Positions 1-7,031 of a DNA stretch of 11,311 nucleotides are shown here, one piece after another. The translations under genes and the position numbers were made by a program. The notes under the pieces are model-generated. The model saw only the letters and a program-made list of their open reading frames with translations, was not told where the DNA came from and searched no databases. The number at the start of each line of letters is the position of its first letter. Positions within the stretch are counted from its first letter, which is position 1. Origin of the DNA: Akkermansiaceae bacterium (GTDB lineage Bacteria > Verrucomicrobiota > Verrucomicrobiia > Verrucomicrobiales > Akkermansiaceae); the NCBI GenBank assembly GCA_011524615.1, contig WTJZ01000087.1:1-11311 (forward strand), read 5' to 3'.

Positions 1-1956
1 CTCATCATGAGCCATAACAAGACCCTCGCTGCCCAGCTCTACTCAGAGTTTAAGAACTTCTTCCCTCATAATGCGGTCGAGTACTTTGTCTCTTACTTCG
101 ACTATTACCAGCCAGAGGCCTACATCCCCCGCTCAGACACCTACATCGAGAAGGACTCGGCCGTCAACGACGAGATCGAGCGTCTCCGCCTCAGTACGAT
201 GGGATCACTGCTCACGCGCCAAGACACCATCGTCGTCGCCTCTGTGAGCTGCATCTATGGTCTCGGCTCACCAGAGGACTACGTCGGCAGCATGCTCCCC
301 ATCCGTGTCGGCCAACAGATCGAGCGCGATGACTTCCTGAAGGACCTTGTCGACCTCATGTTCGAGCGCAAGGATATCGACTTTGGGCGCGGGAACTTCC
401 GCGTCAGAGGGGATGTCGTCGACATCCACCCTGCCTACTTAGAGAAGACCGCGATCCGGGTGGAGTTCTTCGGTGACGAGATCGACCGCATCACCGAAAT
501 CACTCTCCCAAAGGGAGCCACCTCCAGCAATCTAGAGAGCTACACCTTCTTCCCTGCTAAGCAGTTCGTCACGAACAAGAGAACGCTCAAGCAAGCCATG
601 CGGGCGATCCGTGATGAGATGAAGGAACGCATCGAGACCTTTGAGCAACAGGGTAAGCTCATCGAGGCTCAACGTCTCAAGATGCGTACCGAATACGATC
701 TAGAGATGATGGAAGAGGTCGGGTACTGCCAAGGCGTGGAGAACTACTCACGCCATCTCACAGGACGTGAGCCTGGCGAGACGCCTTACACCCTCCTCGA
801 CTTCTTCCCGGACGACTTCCTCCTCCTCGCTGATGAGTCTCATGCCACCCTCCCTCAGGTCCGAGGCATGTACGAGGGGGACCGCTCGCGTAAGAAAACA
901 CTCGTGGAGCACGGATTCCGACTCCCTAGCGCGATGGATAACCGCCCGCTCAAGTTCGATGAGTTCCTCGGCAAGGTGCAACAAGGAGTCTATGTCAGCG
1001 CCACTCCAGGCCCGTTCGAGCTCGCCAACTCCCGCTCCGATGTGAAGTCGTACGTTAAGATCGCTGGCAAGGACGACCAGGGAGTCGATCCTCTCGCCAT
1101 TCGTCGCATGGATATCCAGACCTCAGGCAACAGTGAACCGATCGATCAGTTTGACCCGACCCAGCGCGGGCGCGCCCTGATCGTAGAGCAGATCATCCGT
1201 CCGACAGGTCTACTCGACCCCCAACTCACCATGCGACCTCTCAAGGGGCAAATCGATGAAACGATCGAACTCTGCCGCCAAACGGTCGAAAAAGGTGAAC
1301 GCGTTCTGATCACTACTCTCACCAAGCGCACCGCCGAGGACCTCACCGATTACCTCAAGAACACCGGACTGAAGGTCCGCTACCTCCACTCTGATATTGA
1401 TGCGATTGAACGGGTAGAGATTCTCCGCGCTCTGCGAGCCGCGGAGTTTGATATCCTCGTGGGGATCAACCTCCTCCGTGAGGGGCTCGACCTGCCAGAG
1501 GTCTCTGTCGTCTGTATCCTCGATGCCGATAAGGAAGGCTTCCTGCGGAATGAGACCAGCCTCATCCAGACTGCGGGCCGTGCCGCACGTCATGTCAATG
1601 GCCATTGCTACCTGTTCTGCGATGAAGTCACCGACTCGATCCAGCGCCTCATCGATGTCACCGAGTACCGCCGAGCCAAACAGATCGAACATAATGAAAA
1701 GCACGGCATCACGCCAAAGAGTGTCGTCCGTCCCGTACAGGAATCACTCCAACAATACAGCAATGAAGAGCGCGGCGGTAAGAATGTAGAAGCTGCCATC
1801 GTCGGAGAAGACGAAGCGATCTACAATGCGACAGCCATCCTCATGGAGCTCGAGAAGGAGATGCTCGCCGCCGCCAATAACCTCGACTTCGAAAAGGCGG
1901 CCCACCTCCGCGACCAAATCAAAAGCCTCAAAGCAAAAACAGGTCTCGATAAATAA
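1..1956 (+). CDS. uvrB: UvrABC excinuclease subunit B (5' partial)
   Basis: UvrB is the helicase-like subunit of nucleotide excision repair: UvrA loads it at DNA lesions, it verifies the damage, and it recruits UvrC for incision. The frame is open from base 1, and the residues before NKTLAAQLY match the interior of the family. The ATG at base 7 is therefore not the start, and roughly 65-75 N-terminal residues including Walker A lie outside the window. Visible landmarks, counted from the ATG at 7, are the damage-probing beta-hairpin region (YDYYQPEAYIP-type, near 32-42), motif II DESH at 276-279, VSATPG at 330-335, RPTGLLDP shortly after 390, the motif VI stretch QTAGRAAR at 521-528, and a C-terminal UVR motif that contacts UvrC in the last 40 residues. 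Between VSATPG and RPTGLLDP there is an insertion of about 47 residues relative to E. coli UvrB as recalled. dapA follows after 55 bases with no terminator between them. Confidence 0.97.
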   Translation, partial: LIMSHNKTLAAQLYSEFKNFFPHNAVEYFVSYFDYYQPEAYIPRSDTYIEKDSAVNDEIERLRLSTMGSLLTRQDTIVVASVSCIYGLGSPEDYVGSMLPIRVGQQIERDDFLKDLVDLMFERKDIDFGRGNFRVRGDVVDIHPAYLEKTAIRVEFFGDEIDRITEITLPKGATSSNLESYTFFPAKQFVTNKRTLKQAMRAIRDEMKERIETFEQQGKLIEAQRLKMRTEYDLEMMEEVGYCQGVENYSRHLTGREPGETPYTLLDFFPDDFLLLADESHATLPQVRGMYEGDRSRKKTLVEHGFRLPSAMDNRPLKFDEFLGKVQQGVYVSATPGPFELANSRSDVKSYVKIAGKDDQGVDPLAIRRMDIQTSGNSEPIDQFDPTQRGRALIVEQIIRPTGLLDPQLTMRPLKGQIDETIELCRQTVEKGERVLITTLTKRTAEDLTDYLKNTGLKVRYLHSDIDAIERVEILRALRAAEFDILVGINLLREGLDLPEVSVVCILDADKEGFLRNETSLIQTAGRAARHVNGHCYLFCDEVTDSIQRLIDVTEYRRAKQIEHNEKHGITPKSVVRPVQESLQQYSNEERGGKNVEAAIVGEDEAIYNATAILMELEKEMLAAANNLDFEKAAHLRDQIKSLKAKTGLDK

Positions 1957-2011
1957 AAATCCGCGCAAATAAAACGTTGCACAGTCTCAGAGCTTCGCTA
2001 CAACACTCATC

Positions 2012-2893
2012 ATGTTTTCTGGTCTCTACACCGCTATCATCACCCCATTCCTCAACGACACGATCGATGAAAACGCCTTCGCGGCCTTGATCGAAGAGCA
2101 AGTTGCTGCTGGCGTTGCAGGCATCGTACCTGCAGGTACGACAGGTGAATCCCCTACCCTCGATAATAGAGAACACCTCAGAGTCTTAGAGCTCGCAGTG
2201 AAGTTCGCCGCAGGCAGAATCCAGGTCATCGCTGGCACAGGCGCTAACTCTACCAAAGAAGCCATCTTCCTCACGCAAGAAGCGGAGAAGCTCGGTGTAG
2301 ACGGGACCATGCAGGTTACGCCGTATTACAATAAGCCGACACAGGAAGGACTCTTCCAGCACTTCTCCGCCATCGCAGCGGCTACAGATCTCCCGATCAT
2401 GCTCTACTCTGTCCCTGGACGTAGTGTCATCCAGATCGACTCCGAGACCGCGGTACGCCTCGCAGAGCAGCACTCTAACATCGTCTCGATCAAGGAAGCG
2501 GGCGGCGACCCAGCTCGTGTAACCGAACTCAGAGCCGCACTCGGACCAGACTTCTCGATCCTCTGTGGAGATGACCCTCTGACTCTCCCATTCATCCAGA
2601 ACGGTGCTAACGGGCTCGTCTCCGTCACCTCCAATCTACTCCCTGCAGAGATGAACAAGATGGTGAACGCTTGCCTCTCAGAGGACCAAGACCAAGCTCA
2701 ATCAGAGTTCGACGCCCTCCTCCCTCTGACGTCTAATCTCATGGGCCTCGCCGTCAACCCACTCCCGATCAAAGAGGCCCTCGCACTCGCAGGAAAGTGC
2801 ACAGACGAGTTCCGCCTCCCTCTCGTCAATATCTCCGAGAGCGAAAAGAACACCCTCACCGCCCTTCTCACAGAACATAACCTCATTAAATAA
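2012..2893 (+). CDS. dapA: 4-hydroxy-tetrahydrodipicolinate synthase
   Basis: DapA condenses pyruvate with L-aspartate-4-semialdehyde in the cytoplasm, the first committed step of the diaminopimelate/lysine pathway. The protein has 293 residues, close to the 292 of E. coli DapA, and reads as a complete TIM barrel of the class I aldolase superfamily. Visible motifs are GTTGES at 42-47 with the paired threonines T43/T44, VTPYYNKP at 102-109 with Y106, YSVPGR at 132-137 with the proton-relay tyrosine Y132 and the substrate-binding R137, and K161 in SIKEAGGD as the Schiff-base lysine. YSVPGR differs from the usual YNVPGR by Asn to Ser, a common variation. The ATG start is supported by the immediate family-type N terminus (LYTAIITPF); no Shine-Dalgarno is seen. 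dapB begins 2 bases after the stop, so the two are almost certainly co-transcribed and probably translationally coupled. Confidence 0.97.
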   Translation: MFSGLYTAIITPFLNDTIDENAFAALIEEQVAAGVAGIVPAGTTGESPTLDNREHLRVLELAVKFAAGRIQVIAGTGANSTKEAIFLTQEAEKLGVDGTMQVTPYYNKPTQEGLFQHFSAIAAATDLPIMLYSVPGRSVIQIDSETAVRLAEQHSNIVSIKEAGGDPARVTELRAALGPDFSILCGDDPLTLPFIQNGANGLVSVTSNLLPAEMNKMVNACLSEDQDQAQSEFDALLPLTSNLMGLAVNPLPIKEALALAGKCTDEFRLPLVNISESEKNTLTALLTEHNLIK

Positions 2894-2895
2894 CA

Positions 2896-3633
2896 ATGTT
2901 ATCACTCCTTATCACCGGAGCCAAAGGCCGTATGGGGCAGGCTCTCATCCAAGCGACTCATGACAACGCAGACACAACACTAGGGGCAACCCACGACCGT
3001 GGTGAAGACCTCCAGTCGGCAATGTCTCAGGTCGATGCCATCATTGACTTTACGACCCATAACTTCACCGATGAAGTCGTCGATACCGCTATCGCATTGA
3101 AGAAGCCTCTCGTCATCGGAACCACTGGGCATACAGACGAGCAACGTGACAAGATCCGCCAAGCTGCAGAACAAATCCCTATCGTCTTCGCTCCGAACTT
3201 CTCTATCGGCGTTAATACCCTCTTCTGGCTAACCCGTAAGGCAGCTGAGATCCTCGGCAATGAGCGTTGTGACATCGAGGTGACCGAGATGCACCATAAG
3301 CATAAGATCGATGCCCCATCAGGCACCGCGAGACGCCTTCTCGAGATTCTTAATGAAGCAACCGACACCTCCTATGAGGAAGACATCGAACACGGCCGCT
3401 TCGGCAATGTTGGCCCACGTGAACAGGGCAAGATCGGGATGCACACCCTCCGTGGTGGTGACGTCGTGGGTGATCACACTGTCATGTTTGCTGCTGACGG
3501 CGAGCGCGTCGAGCTCACCCATAAGGCCTCTAGCCGTATGACCTTTGCCGCTGGTGCTGTGACCGCTGCAGTCTGGCTCAAGGAGAAGGAGAACGGACTC
3601 TTCGACATGCAAGACGTCCTCGGCCTCGTCTAA
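2896..3633 (+). CDS. dapB: 4-hydroxy-tetrahydrodipicolinate reductase
   Basis: DapB reduces 4-hydroxy-tetrahydrodipicolinate with NAD(P)H to tetrahydrodipicolinate, the step after DapA. The 245 residues start with a Rossmann nucleotide-binding loop, GAKGRMG at 8-14. A conserved VIGTTG turn follows, then APNFSIGVN, and then the catalytic segment EMHHKHKIDAPSGTA at 131-145. H133/H134 correspond to the catalytic histidine pair and K137 to the substrate-binding lysine of the E. coli enzyme; PSGTA binds the dipicolinate. The protein is shorter than E. coli DapB (273) but matches the compact actinobacterial type in length. The ATG lies 2 bases after the dapA stop without a visible Shine-Dalgarno, so translation probably depends on coupling to dapA. 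A strong intrinsic terminator starts 34 bases after the stop and marks the end of the transcription unit. Confidence 0.97.
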   Translation: MLSLLITGAKGRMGQALIQATHDNADTTLGATHDRGEDLQSAMSQVDAIIDFTTHNFTDEVVDTAIALKKPLVIGTTGHTDEQRDKIRQAAEQIPIVFAPNFSIGVNTLFWLTRKAAEILGNERCDIEVTEMHHKHKIDAPSGTARRLLEILNEATDTSYEEDIEHGRFGNVGPREQGKIGMHTLRGGDVVGDHTVMFAADGERVELTHKASSRMTFAAGAVTAAVWLKEKENGLFDMQDVLGLV

Positions 3634-3667
3634 GATCAGCCTTCCTCAGAAGCATAGACCAATCTAC

Positions 3668-3695
3668 GAGACGCCATCACGGCGTCTCTTTTTTT
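3668..3695 (+). terminator. Intrinsic terminator after dapB
   Basis: An 8-bp perfect stem (GAGACGCC at 3668-3675 with GGCGTCTC at 3681-3688) closes a 5-base loop and runs straight into seven T residues (3689-3695). This is a textbook rho-independent terminator in the + direction. It ends the uvrB-dapA-dapB transcript. Confidence 0.92.
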
Positions 3696-3964
3696 ATTCT
3701 CCGCATCCTCATTTATCAGGTATACATCGATGAGTTTCACCCTAGTTTCATGGACTATTTGAGACAAAGGTGATTGGGAATTTCGACACAAGATTCCCCT
3801 CAGTCATGCCAGCTGCCTTCCTCGGGAATATCGCCGTGACGCCTCATGAGTTACCCGTGCGCGACGAAGCACTTTTTTCTCTGAGATTCTGTAGATTATA
3901 CTTGTCATTCAGTGGCATAGAATTCAAGAACACGCCCCCTAAATTTCTCTAACCATATTATTAC
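3696..3964. other. Non-coding stretch before the rhodanese gene
   Basis: About 270 bases separate the dapB terminator from the rhodanese ATG. A 60-codon frame opening with GTG at 3770 has no Shine-Dalgarno and no recognisable domain, so I do not call it. The stretch holds an 8-bp hairpin at 3776-3798 and a TATACT hexamer at 3897-3902 that could be a -10 box. No good -35 lies at the right distance, only a T-rich run near 3873-3878. The rhodanese promoter must lie here if the terminator is efficient, but I cannot place it firmly. Confidence 0.5.
3776..3798. repeat. Short inverted repeat (hairpin)
   Basis: GGGAAT at 3776-3781 pairs with ATTCCC at 3793-3798. One G-U and one further A-T pair extend the stem inward to 8 bp around a 7-base loop. 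It lies about 170 bases upstream of the rhodanese gene. No U-tract follows on either strand, so it is not a terminator. It could be an operator or a leader structure, but function is unknown. Confidence 0.4.
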
Positions 3965-4315
3965 ATGTCTTTTCCCGACCCGAACGCTACTAAAGAAATC
4001 TCTGTATTAGACGCATCAGCTCTTATTGACCAAGCTGAGGAAAACTTCATCCTCATCGATTGCCGTGAGCCTGATGAATACGAGATCTGTAATATCGAAG
4101 GGTCAGACCTCGCGCCCCTCTCTAACTTCGAGATGGAAGCTGAGACCCTCTTCGCATCAGAAGACGAATATGCCTTAATCTACTGTCACCATGGTGGTAG
4201 ATCTCTCCGTGCAGTAGAGTGGCTCCGCTCAAAGGGCTACGAGAACACATTCTCGATTGCTGGAGGAATCGACCTCTGGGCGCAGGAAGTAGACACTGAG
4301 CTCGCTCGTTACTAA
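3965..4315 (+). CDS. Single-domain rhodanese-like sulfurtransferase
   Basis: This small protein (116 residues) consists of one rhodanese domain. Such domains carry sulfane sulfur as a cysteine persulfide and pass it to thiophilic acceptors. Visible hallmarks are LIDCREPDEYEICNIEGS at 30-47, the CDC25/rhodanese N-terminal signature with D32 and R34; the active-site loop CHHGGRS at 74-80, where C74 would carry the persulfide and R79 closes the loop; and the C-terminal SIAGGIDLWAQEVD, matching the family's closing GG..W motif. There is no signal peptide or membrane segment, so it is cytoplasmic. It resembles stand-alone GlpE/PspE-type proteins in size, but the physiological acceptor cannot be read from sequence. 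The gene stands alone on the + strand between a terminator and a convergent gene. No Shine-Dalgarno precedes the ATG. Confidence 0.93.
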   Translation: MSFPDPNATKEISVLDASALIDQAEENFILIDCREPDEYEICNIEGSDLAPLSNFEMEAETLFASEDEYALIYCHHGGRSLRAVEWLRSKGYENTFSIAGGIDLWAQEVDTELARY

Positions 4316-4318
4316 TTC

Positions 4319-4397
4319 CGTCTCTCCACAGGAGACACCATCAGAGGAGGTAACCTCCTCTGCATGAGGGCTCAGACGCGCAAGCAGACTAGCCCTT
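4319..4397. repeat. Cluster of three hairpins between convergent genes
   Basis: Three stems fill the space between the rhodanese stop and the stop of the opposing gene. The first pairs about 4320-4325 with 4331-4336 (GTCTCT/GGAGAC, including one G-U). The second is a perfect 9-bp stem, CAGAGGAGG at 4342-4350 with CCTCCTCTG at 4354-4362, around a 3-base TAA loop. The third pairs AGGGCT at 4367-4372 with AGCCCT at 4391-4396 across an 18-base loop. No T-run follows on either strand, so these are not classical intrinsic terminators. They may act as bidirectional 3'-end or mRNA-stabilising structures. Confidence 0.6.
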
Positions 4398-5211
4398 AAT
4401 GAGCGTCGATCACCGCTGCGACCTCTTCCCAACCTAATAACTGCGCTAACTGTACCGCAGTTAGCCCATTCTCAGCGGAGACAGCCTTGTCTGCTCCATA
4501 CTTCAGCAGGAGTGAAACAATAGCGAGATTACCTGCTAATGCTTCTGTATGTAAGAGATTCATCCCATTTTCATCCAGTTCTGAGATTGCTGATCCATCT
4601 TTACGGAGATGCTCTTCGTATTTCTCGACCATATTGAGACACATTGGGTGGTCTTGATGTCCAGCTAACGGCTCGGGAGCCTCCTTCTTCCCAAAGAGTC
4701 CAGAGAATAGCCCTTTTTTGCCTTTTGGTTGCGCACGCACGTCTATGCGTTCCACCTCAGGATCGCCAAAGTCTAAGCCCCATGCATTATCATGAGCTTT
4801 TCTCTCGCCTCCTGACATTTGCTTTCGCATCGCATTCACAGTGAATGCTCCATAGGCACGACCATCAGATACAATCATCCAATCCTCTAGTTGCGAAAAC
4901 GGGACGCTCACCTGACCTCCTTCTTTCACTGAGGTCAGCCAATTAGGGGCATTCATCAAGACACCACTCAACGTCACCCCGTCAAACTCAATATCGGAGA
5001 CCCACATATGTTCGTATTCAGGAGCACCATCATCTCTCGCCCCATCGGTGAAGGGTAACTTAATCATCACGAGGTCAAACGCCGGCACAATGCGTCGCCT
5101 TTCCCATGAGAGCTCCCTCCAAAAGTAACGAAACGTCTCTTGCGCTCTCGCATACGCCGCAACCATCGATGGGTCATCACCTTCGAACATAAACACTTTA
5201 GATTCTTCCAT
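4396..5211 (-). CDS. DUF2314 domain protein with C-terminal ankyrin repeats
   Basis: The protein joins an N-terminal DUF2314 domain to a C-terminal ankyrin segment. DUF2314 features are TFRYFWRELSWERRRIVPAFD, then an EHMWVSDIEFDG strand, GVLMNAPNW, a VPFSQLEDWMIVSDGRAYGAFT stretch, and a final DNAWGLDFGDP. A basic linker with GLFSGLFGK leads to an acidic helical stretch and one to two ankyrin repeats (NLLHTEALAGNLAIVSLLLKYGAD, then NGLTAVQLAQLLGWEEVAAVI). The function of DUF2314 is unknown; ankyrin repeats usually bind proteins. There is no signal peptide, so it is cytoplasmic. Two starts are possible: GTG at 5235 or ATG at 5211. I prefer the ATG, because EESKVFMFEGDDP resembles the start of DUF2314 proteins as I recall them and eight extra residues add nothing. 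A strong AAGGAGG at 5252-5258 is too far from either start and better serves an out-of-frame ATG at 5246. Confidence 0.85.
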   Translation of the reverse strand: MEESKVFMFEGDDPSMVAAYARAQETFRYFWRELSWERRRIVPAFDLVMIKLPFTDGARDDGAPEYEHMWVSDIEFDGVTLSGVLMNAPNWLTSVKEGGQVSVPFSQLEDWMIVSDGRAYGAFTVNAMRKQMSGGERKAHDNAWGLDFGDPEVERIDVRAQPKGKKGLFSGLFGKKEAPEPLAGHQDHPMCLNMVEKYEEHLRKDGSAISELDENGMNLLHTEALAGNLAIVSLLLKYGADKAVSAENGLTAVQLAQLLGWEEVAAVIDAH

Positions 5212-5251
5212 AGAGAGACAGACACTACTGAACACATCTCACACATGCAAG

Positions 5252-5258
5252 CCTCCTT
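5252..5258 (-). promoter_or_regulatory. Strong Shine-Dalgarno before an out-of-frame ATG
   Basis: The minus strand reads AAGGAGG here, the only consensus Shine-Dalgarno I see in the window. Five bases downstream is an ATG (5246-5244) whose frame does not match the DUF2314 protein. The in-frame GTG (5235) lies 16 bases away and the in-frame ATG (5211) about 40 bases away. It could drive a short overlapping leader frame coupled to the main gene, or mark a shifted start. Confidence 0.55.
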
Positions 5259-5320
5259 ATTAGATCGATTCACTCCCCTAGCCTTCATTATTAATAAATA
5301 AAGCGAGAAGACCTCACAAC

Positions 5321-6850
5321 CTAATCAAAGTCTACTAAAAGCTCCGTTATCTTCGCCAAGCAGGTATCCCCCTCCTTAGAGGTAAGCTTGATCTCAATGA
5401 AGTAATTCTCTCCGGTAGGAATCTCCTCGAATGAAGCCTCTGCAGGAGTCACTTGTACCTGTTTAGCAAAGCCAGGGGTATAATCATAGCTCTCTGCCAC
5501 CTCTTGCCACTCACTCCAACTCTCAACACTCTCATCTCCATCACGATCAACACCAATCCGGATATGAGCACTCCCCACCCATGGGCCGTCACTGACAAAG
5601 TCCGTCGCGGTCTGAGCGACAATATAGAATCGCCCATCAGCAAACATGACATCTGGATCAGGGTGTCCGTGCCCCACCTGATGATAAAAGCTAAACTGCT
5701 CGTTAATATCTGATGAGGTAAACATCCCGATACTCATCTCATGCCCATTAGCGGGCTCATAATCGCTGAAGAGGTAATATTGTCCACCTACCGAGATCGC
5801 TGCCCAGTCTCCAAATGCATCTTGCTTAGGTTCATGGATCTCATACTGAACGACATTCTCACCTTCCCGCCAATGAGGATGCACGAAGGTGCCATACTTG
5901 CCGGTTGGCTCCGTGCGTACATCCACAGCAGGGTCCAGAATTGAGAAGGCATCTACTCCTGTCTTACTCACTGCATGACTCGCCAATGGTGAGTCCCAAG
6001 ATCGCTTCGACGCGTCAATCGGGTCCCAATTCTCAGAAATCATATGAAAGTTCCCCTCGAGATCTCTAATCACCCCGATATCAGATCCCCCCCAGGGAGC
6101 ATCAAACGCCATGCCTAGATTATTCCCGATTCGCCCATCTCTTAAGTCGGCGTCTATGATCACATGGGGATCTCTATCATTGGGGTTATCGTAGTAGATG
6201 TAGAATTGCCCGTTTGCATACTCTGCGGTAGTCGTCGTACCATTAGGTGCTACGAGTCCGTAGTGCACCCAGTTCACCATATCTCTACTATGCCAAGCAT
6301 GGTAGCCAGGGCGCGTATAATCAGCTCCAGCTCGAGTCGCCTGATACATATGAGGAAACGGAGTCGTCAATAAGGGCTCATCATACCCCTCCAGAACAGC
6401 CTCCTGAGGCTTGAAACCCTCTAAAGGATATGGGCTCACAGGCACCGCGCGCCCTTGAGATTTAGCCCTACTCACACTGCGCTTATAGTTATCTAAGAGC
6501 GACTCATTACTCTTGAACTGAGCGAGCAGCCAGTGCTCGTGTGGGCCAGTACTAATCGCCACTGGAGCATTAGCCATATTCGGTTGATAGAGCTTGGCTG
6601 CACGCCAATTTTTCCACTCAGCTGATTGCTTCAACTGCACCTTACATTGTTGTGTCGAGAACTGCTCGCGCGTGAGCTTGACGGTAAAGGACGCGTTCTC
6701 TCGCTCTGATTGGAGTTCCCCATCCTGAATCGTCACACCATCTCGGTGTGTTACATATCTCTCCCAGAGATTTTGGTCATTCAGAGTGAGCTCTGCGCTC
6801 GCCCCCCATAGCGGGGCCATTGATGTAAGTAATAAGATTCTAGTAGTCAT
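5321..6850 (-). CDS. Secreted beta-propeller glycoside hydrolase-like protein (GH43/GH117-like)
   Basis: The 509-residue protein begins with a signal peptide (basic n-region MTTR, a hydrophobic core, and likely cleavage after GASA near residue 19), so it is exported. Residues of about 20-125 look like a small beta-rich lead domain. The rest shows blade-like repeats typical of five-bladed propeller glycosidases: HAWHSRDMVNWVHYG, a common GH43/GH32/GH117 phrase; ANGQFYIYYD; GNFHMISENWDP; DWAAISVGGQYYLFSDY; and PDPDVMFADGRFYIVAQ with D398 and D400. An EF-hand-like calcium loop, DRDGD at 435-439, precedes a tryptophan-rich segment. Catalytic acids cannot be assigned by eye and I cannot name the family. 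The gene sits 181 bases after two sulfatases on the same strand, which points to a sulfated polysaccharide. A GC-rich hairpin in that gap may separate the transcripts. No Shine-Dalgarno is seen. Confidence 0.7.
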   Translation of the reverse strand: MTTRILLLTSMAPLWGASAELTLNDQNLWERYVTHRDGVTIQDGELQSERENASFTVKLTREQFSTQQCKVQLKQSAEWKNWRAAKLYQPNMANAPVAISTGPHEHWLLAQFKSNESLLDNYKRSVSRAKSQGRAVPVSPYPLEGFKPQEAVLEGYDEPLLTTPFPHMYQATRAGADYTRPGYHAWHSRDMVNWVHYGLVAPNGTTTTAEYANGQFYIYYDNPNDRDPHVIIDADLRDGRIGNNLGMAFDAPWGGSDIGVIRDLEGNFHMISENWDPIDASKRSWDSPLASHAVSKTGVDAFSILDPAVDVRTEPTGKYGTFVHPHWREGENVVQYEIHEPKQDAFGDWAAISVGGQYYLFSDYEPANGHEMSIGMFTSSDINEQFSFYHQVGHGHPDPDVMFADGRFYIVAQTATDFVSDGPWVGSAHIRIGVDRDGDESVESWSEWQEVAESYDYTPGFAKQVQVTPAEASFEEIPTGENYFIEIKLTSKEGDTCLAKITELLVDFD

Positions 6851-6956
6851 CAGTAGTAATTAGTCTTCCCCATATATGAGGTAACTGATGACTCAAGCTA
6901 ACAACAAAATCACATTTTTCTCCCATTACCCTATCTCTCCCCACAAAAAGCAGTTA

Positions 6957-6980
6957 TTGGGGCGCGAACTCCCGCCCCAA
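6957..6980 (-). terminator. Weak terminator or attenuator between sulfatase and propeller gene
   Basis: An 8-bp stem, TTGGGGCG at 6957-6964 with CGCCCCAA at 6973-6980, closes an 8-base loop about 50 bases past the upstream sulfatase stop. Read on the minus strand, a T-run (CTTTTTG) follows only after about seven bases. It may be a weak terminator, or an attenuator that lowers expression of the propeller gene relative to the sulfatases. Confidence 0.45.
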
Positions 6981-7031
6981 CAACCTCATCAGATGAACCT
7001 GTGCAATCGACTATTAAAGACAGATACCTTA

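Noticed and set aside
7..9. ATG at 7 as the start of uvrB
   Set aside because: The frame is open upstream and the protein would lack Walker A; the residues before it match internal UvrB sequence, so the gene is cut by the window edge.
1033..1182. Intein or mobile insertion in uvrB
   Set aside because: At about 47 residues it is far too short for an intein, with no splice-type Cys/Ser and His-Asn ends, and no repeats flank it.
1210..1704. 164-codon minus-strand frame inside uvrB
   Set aside because: It is wholly antisense to a confident gene, with low-complexity composition typical of a codon-bias shadow.
1977..2005. Promoter before dapA (TTGCAC, 17 bases, ACAACA)
   Set aside because: The -10 half is poor, and no terminator separates uvrB from dapA, so co-transcription is simpler.
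3770..3952. 60-codon frame starting with GTG before the rhodanese gene
   Set aside because: No ribosome site, no recognisable domain and unremarkable composition; probably chance.
4342..4362. Perfect 9-bp stem as an intrinsic terminator
   Set aside because: No T-run follows on either strand, so it was kept only as a hairpin.
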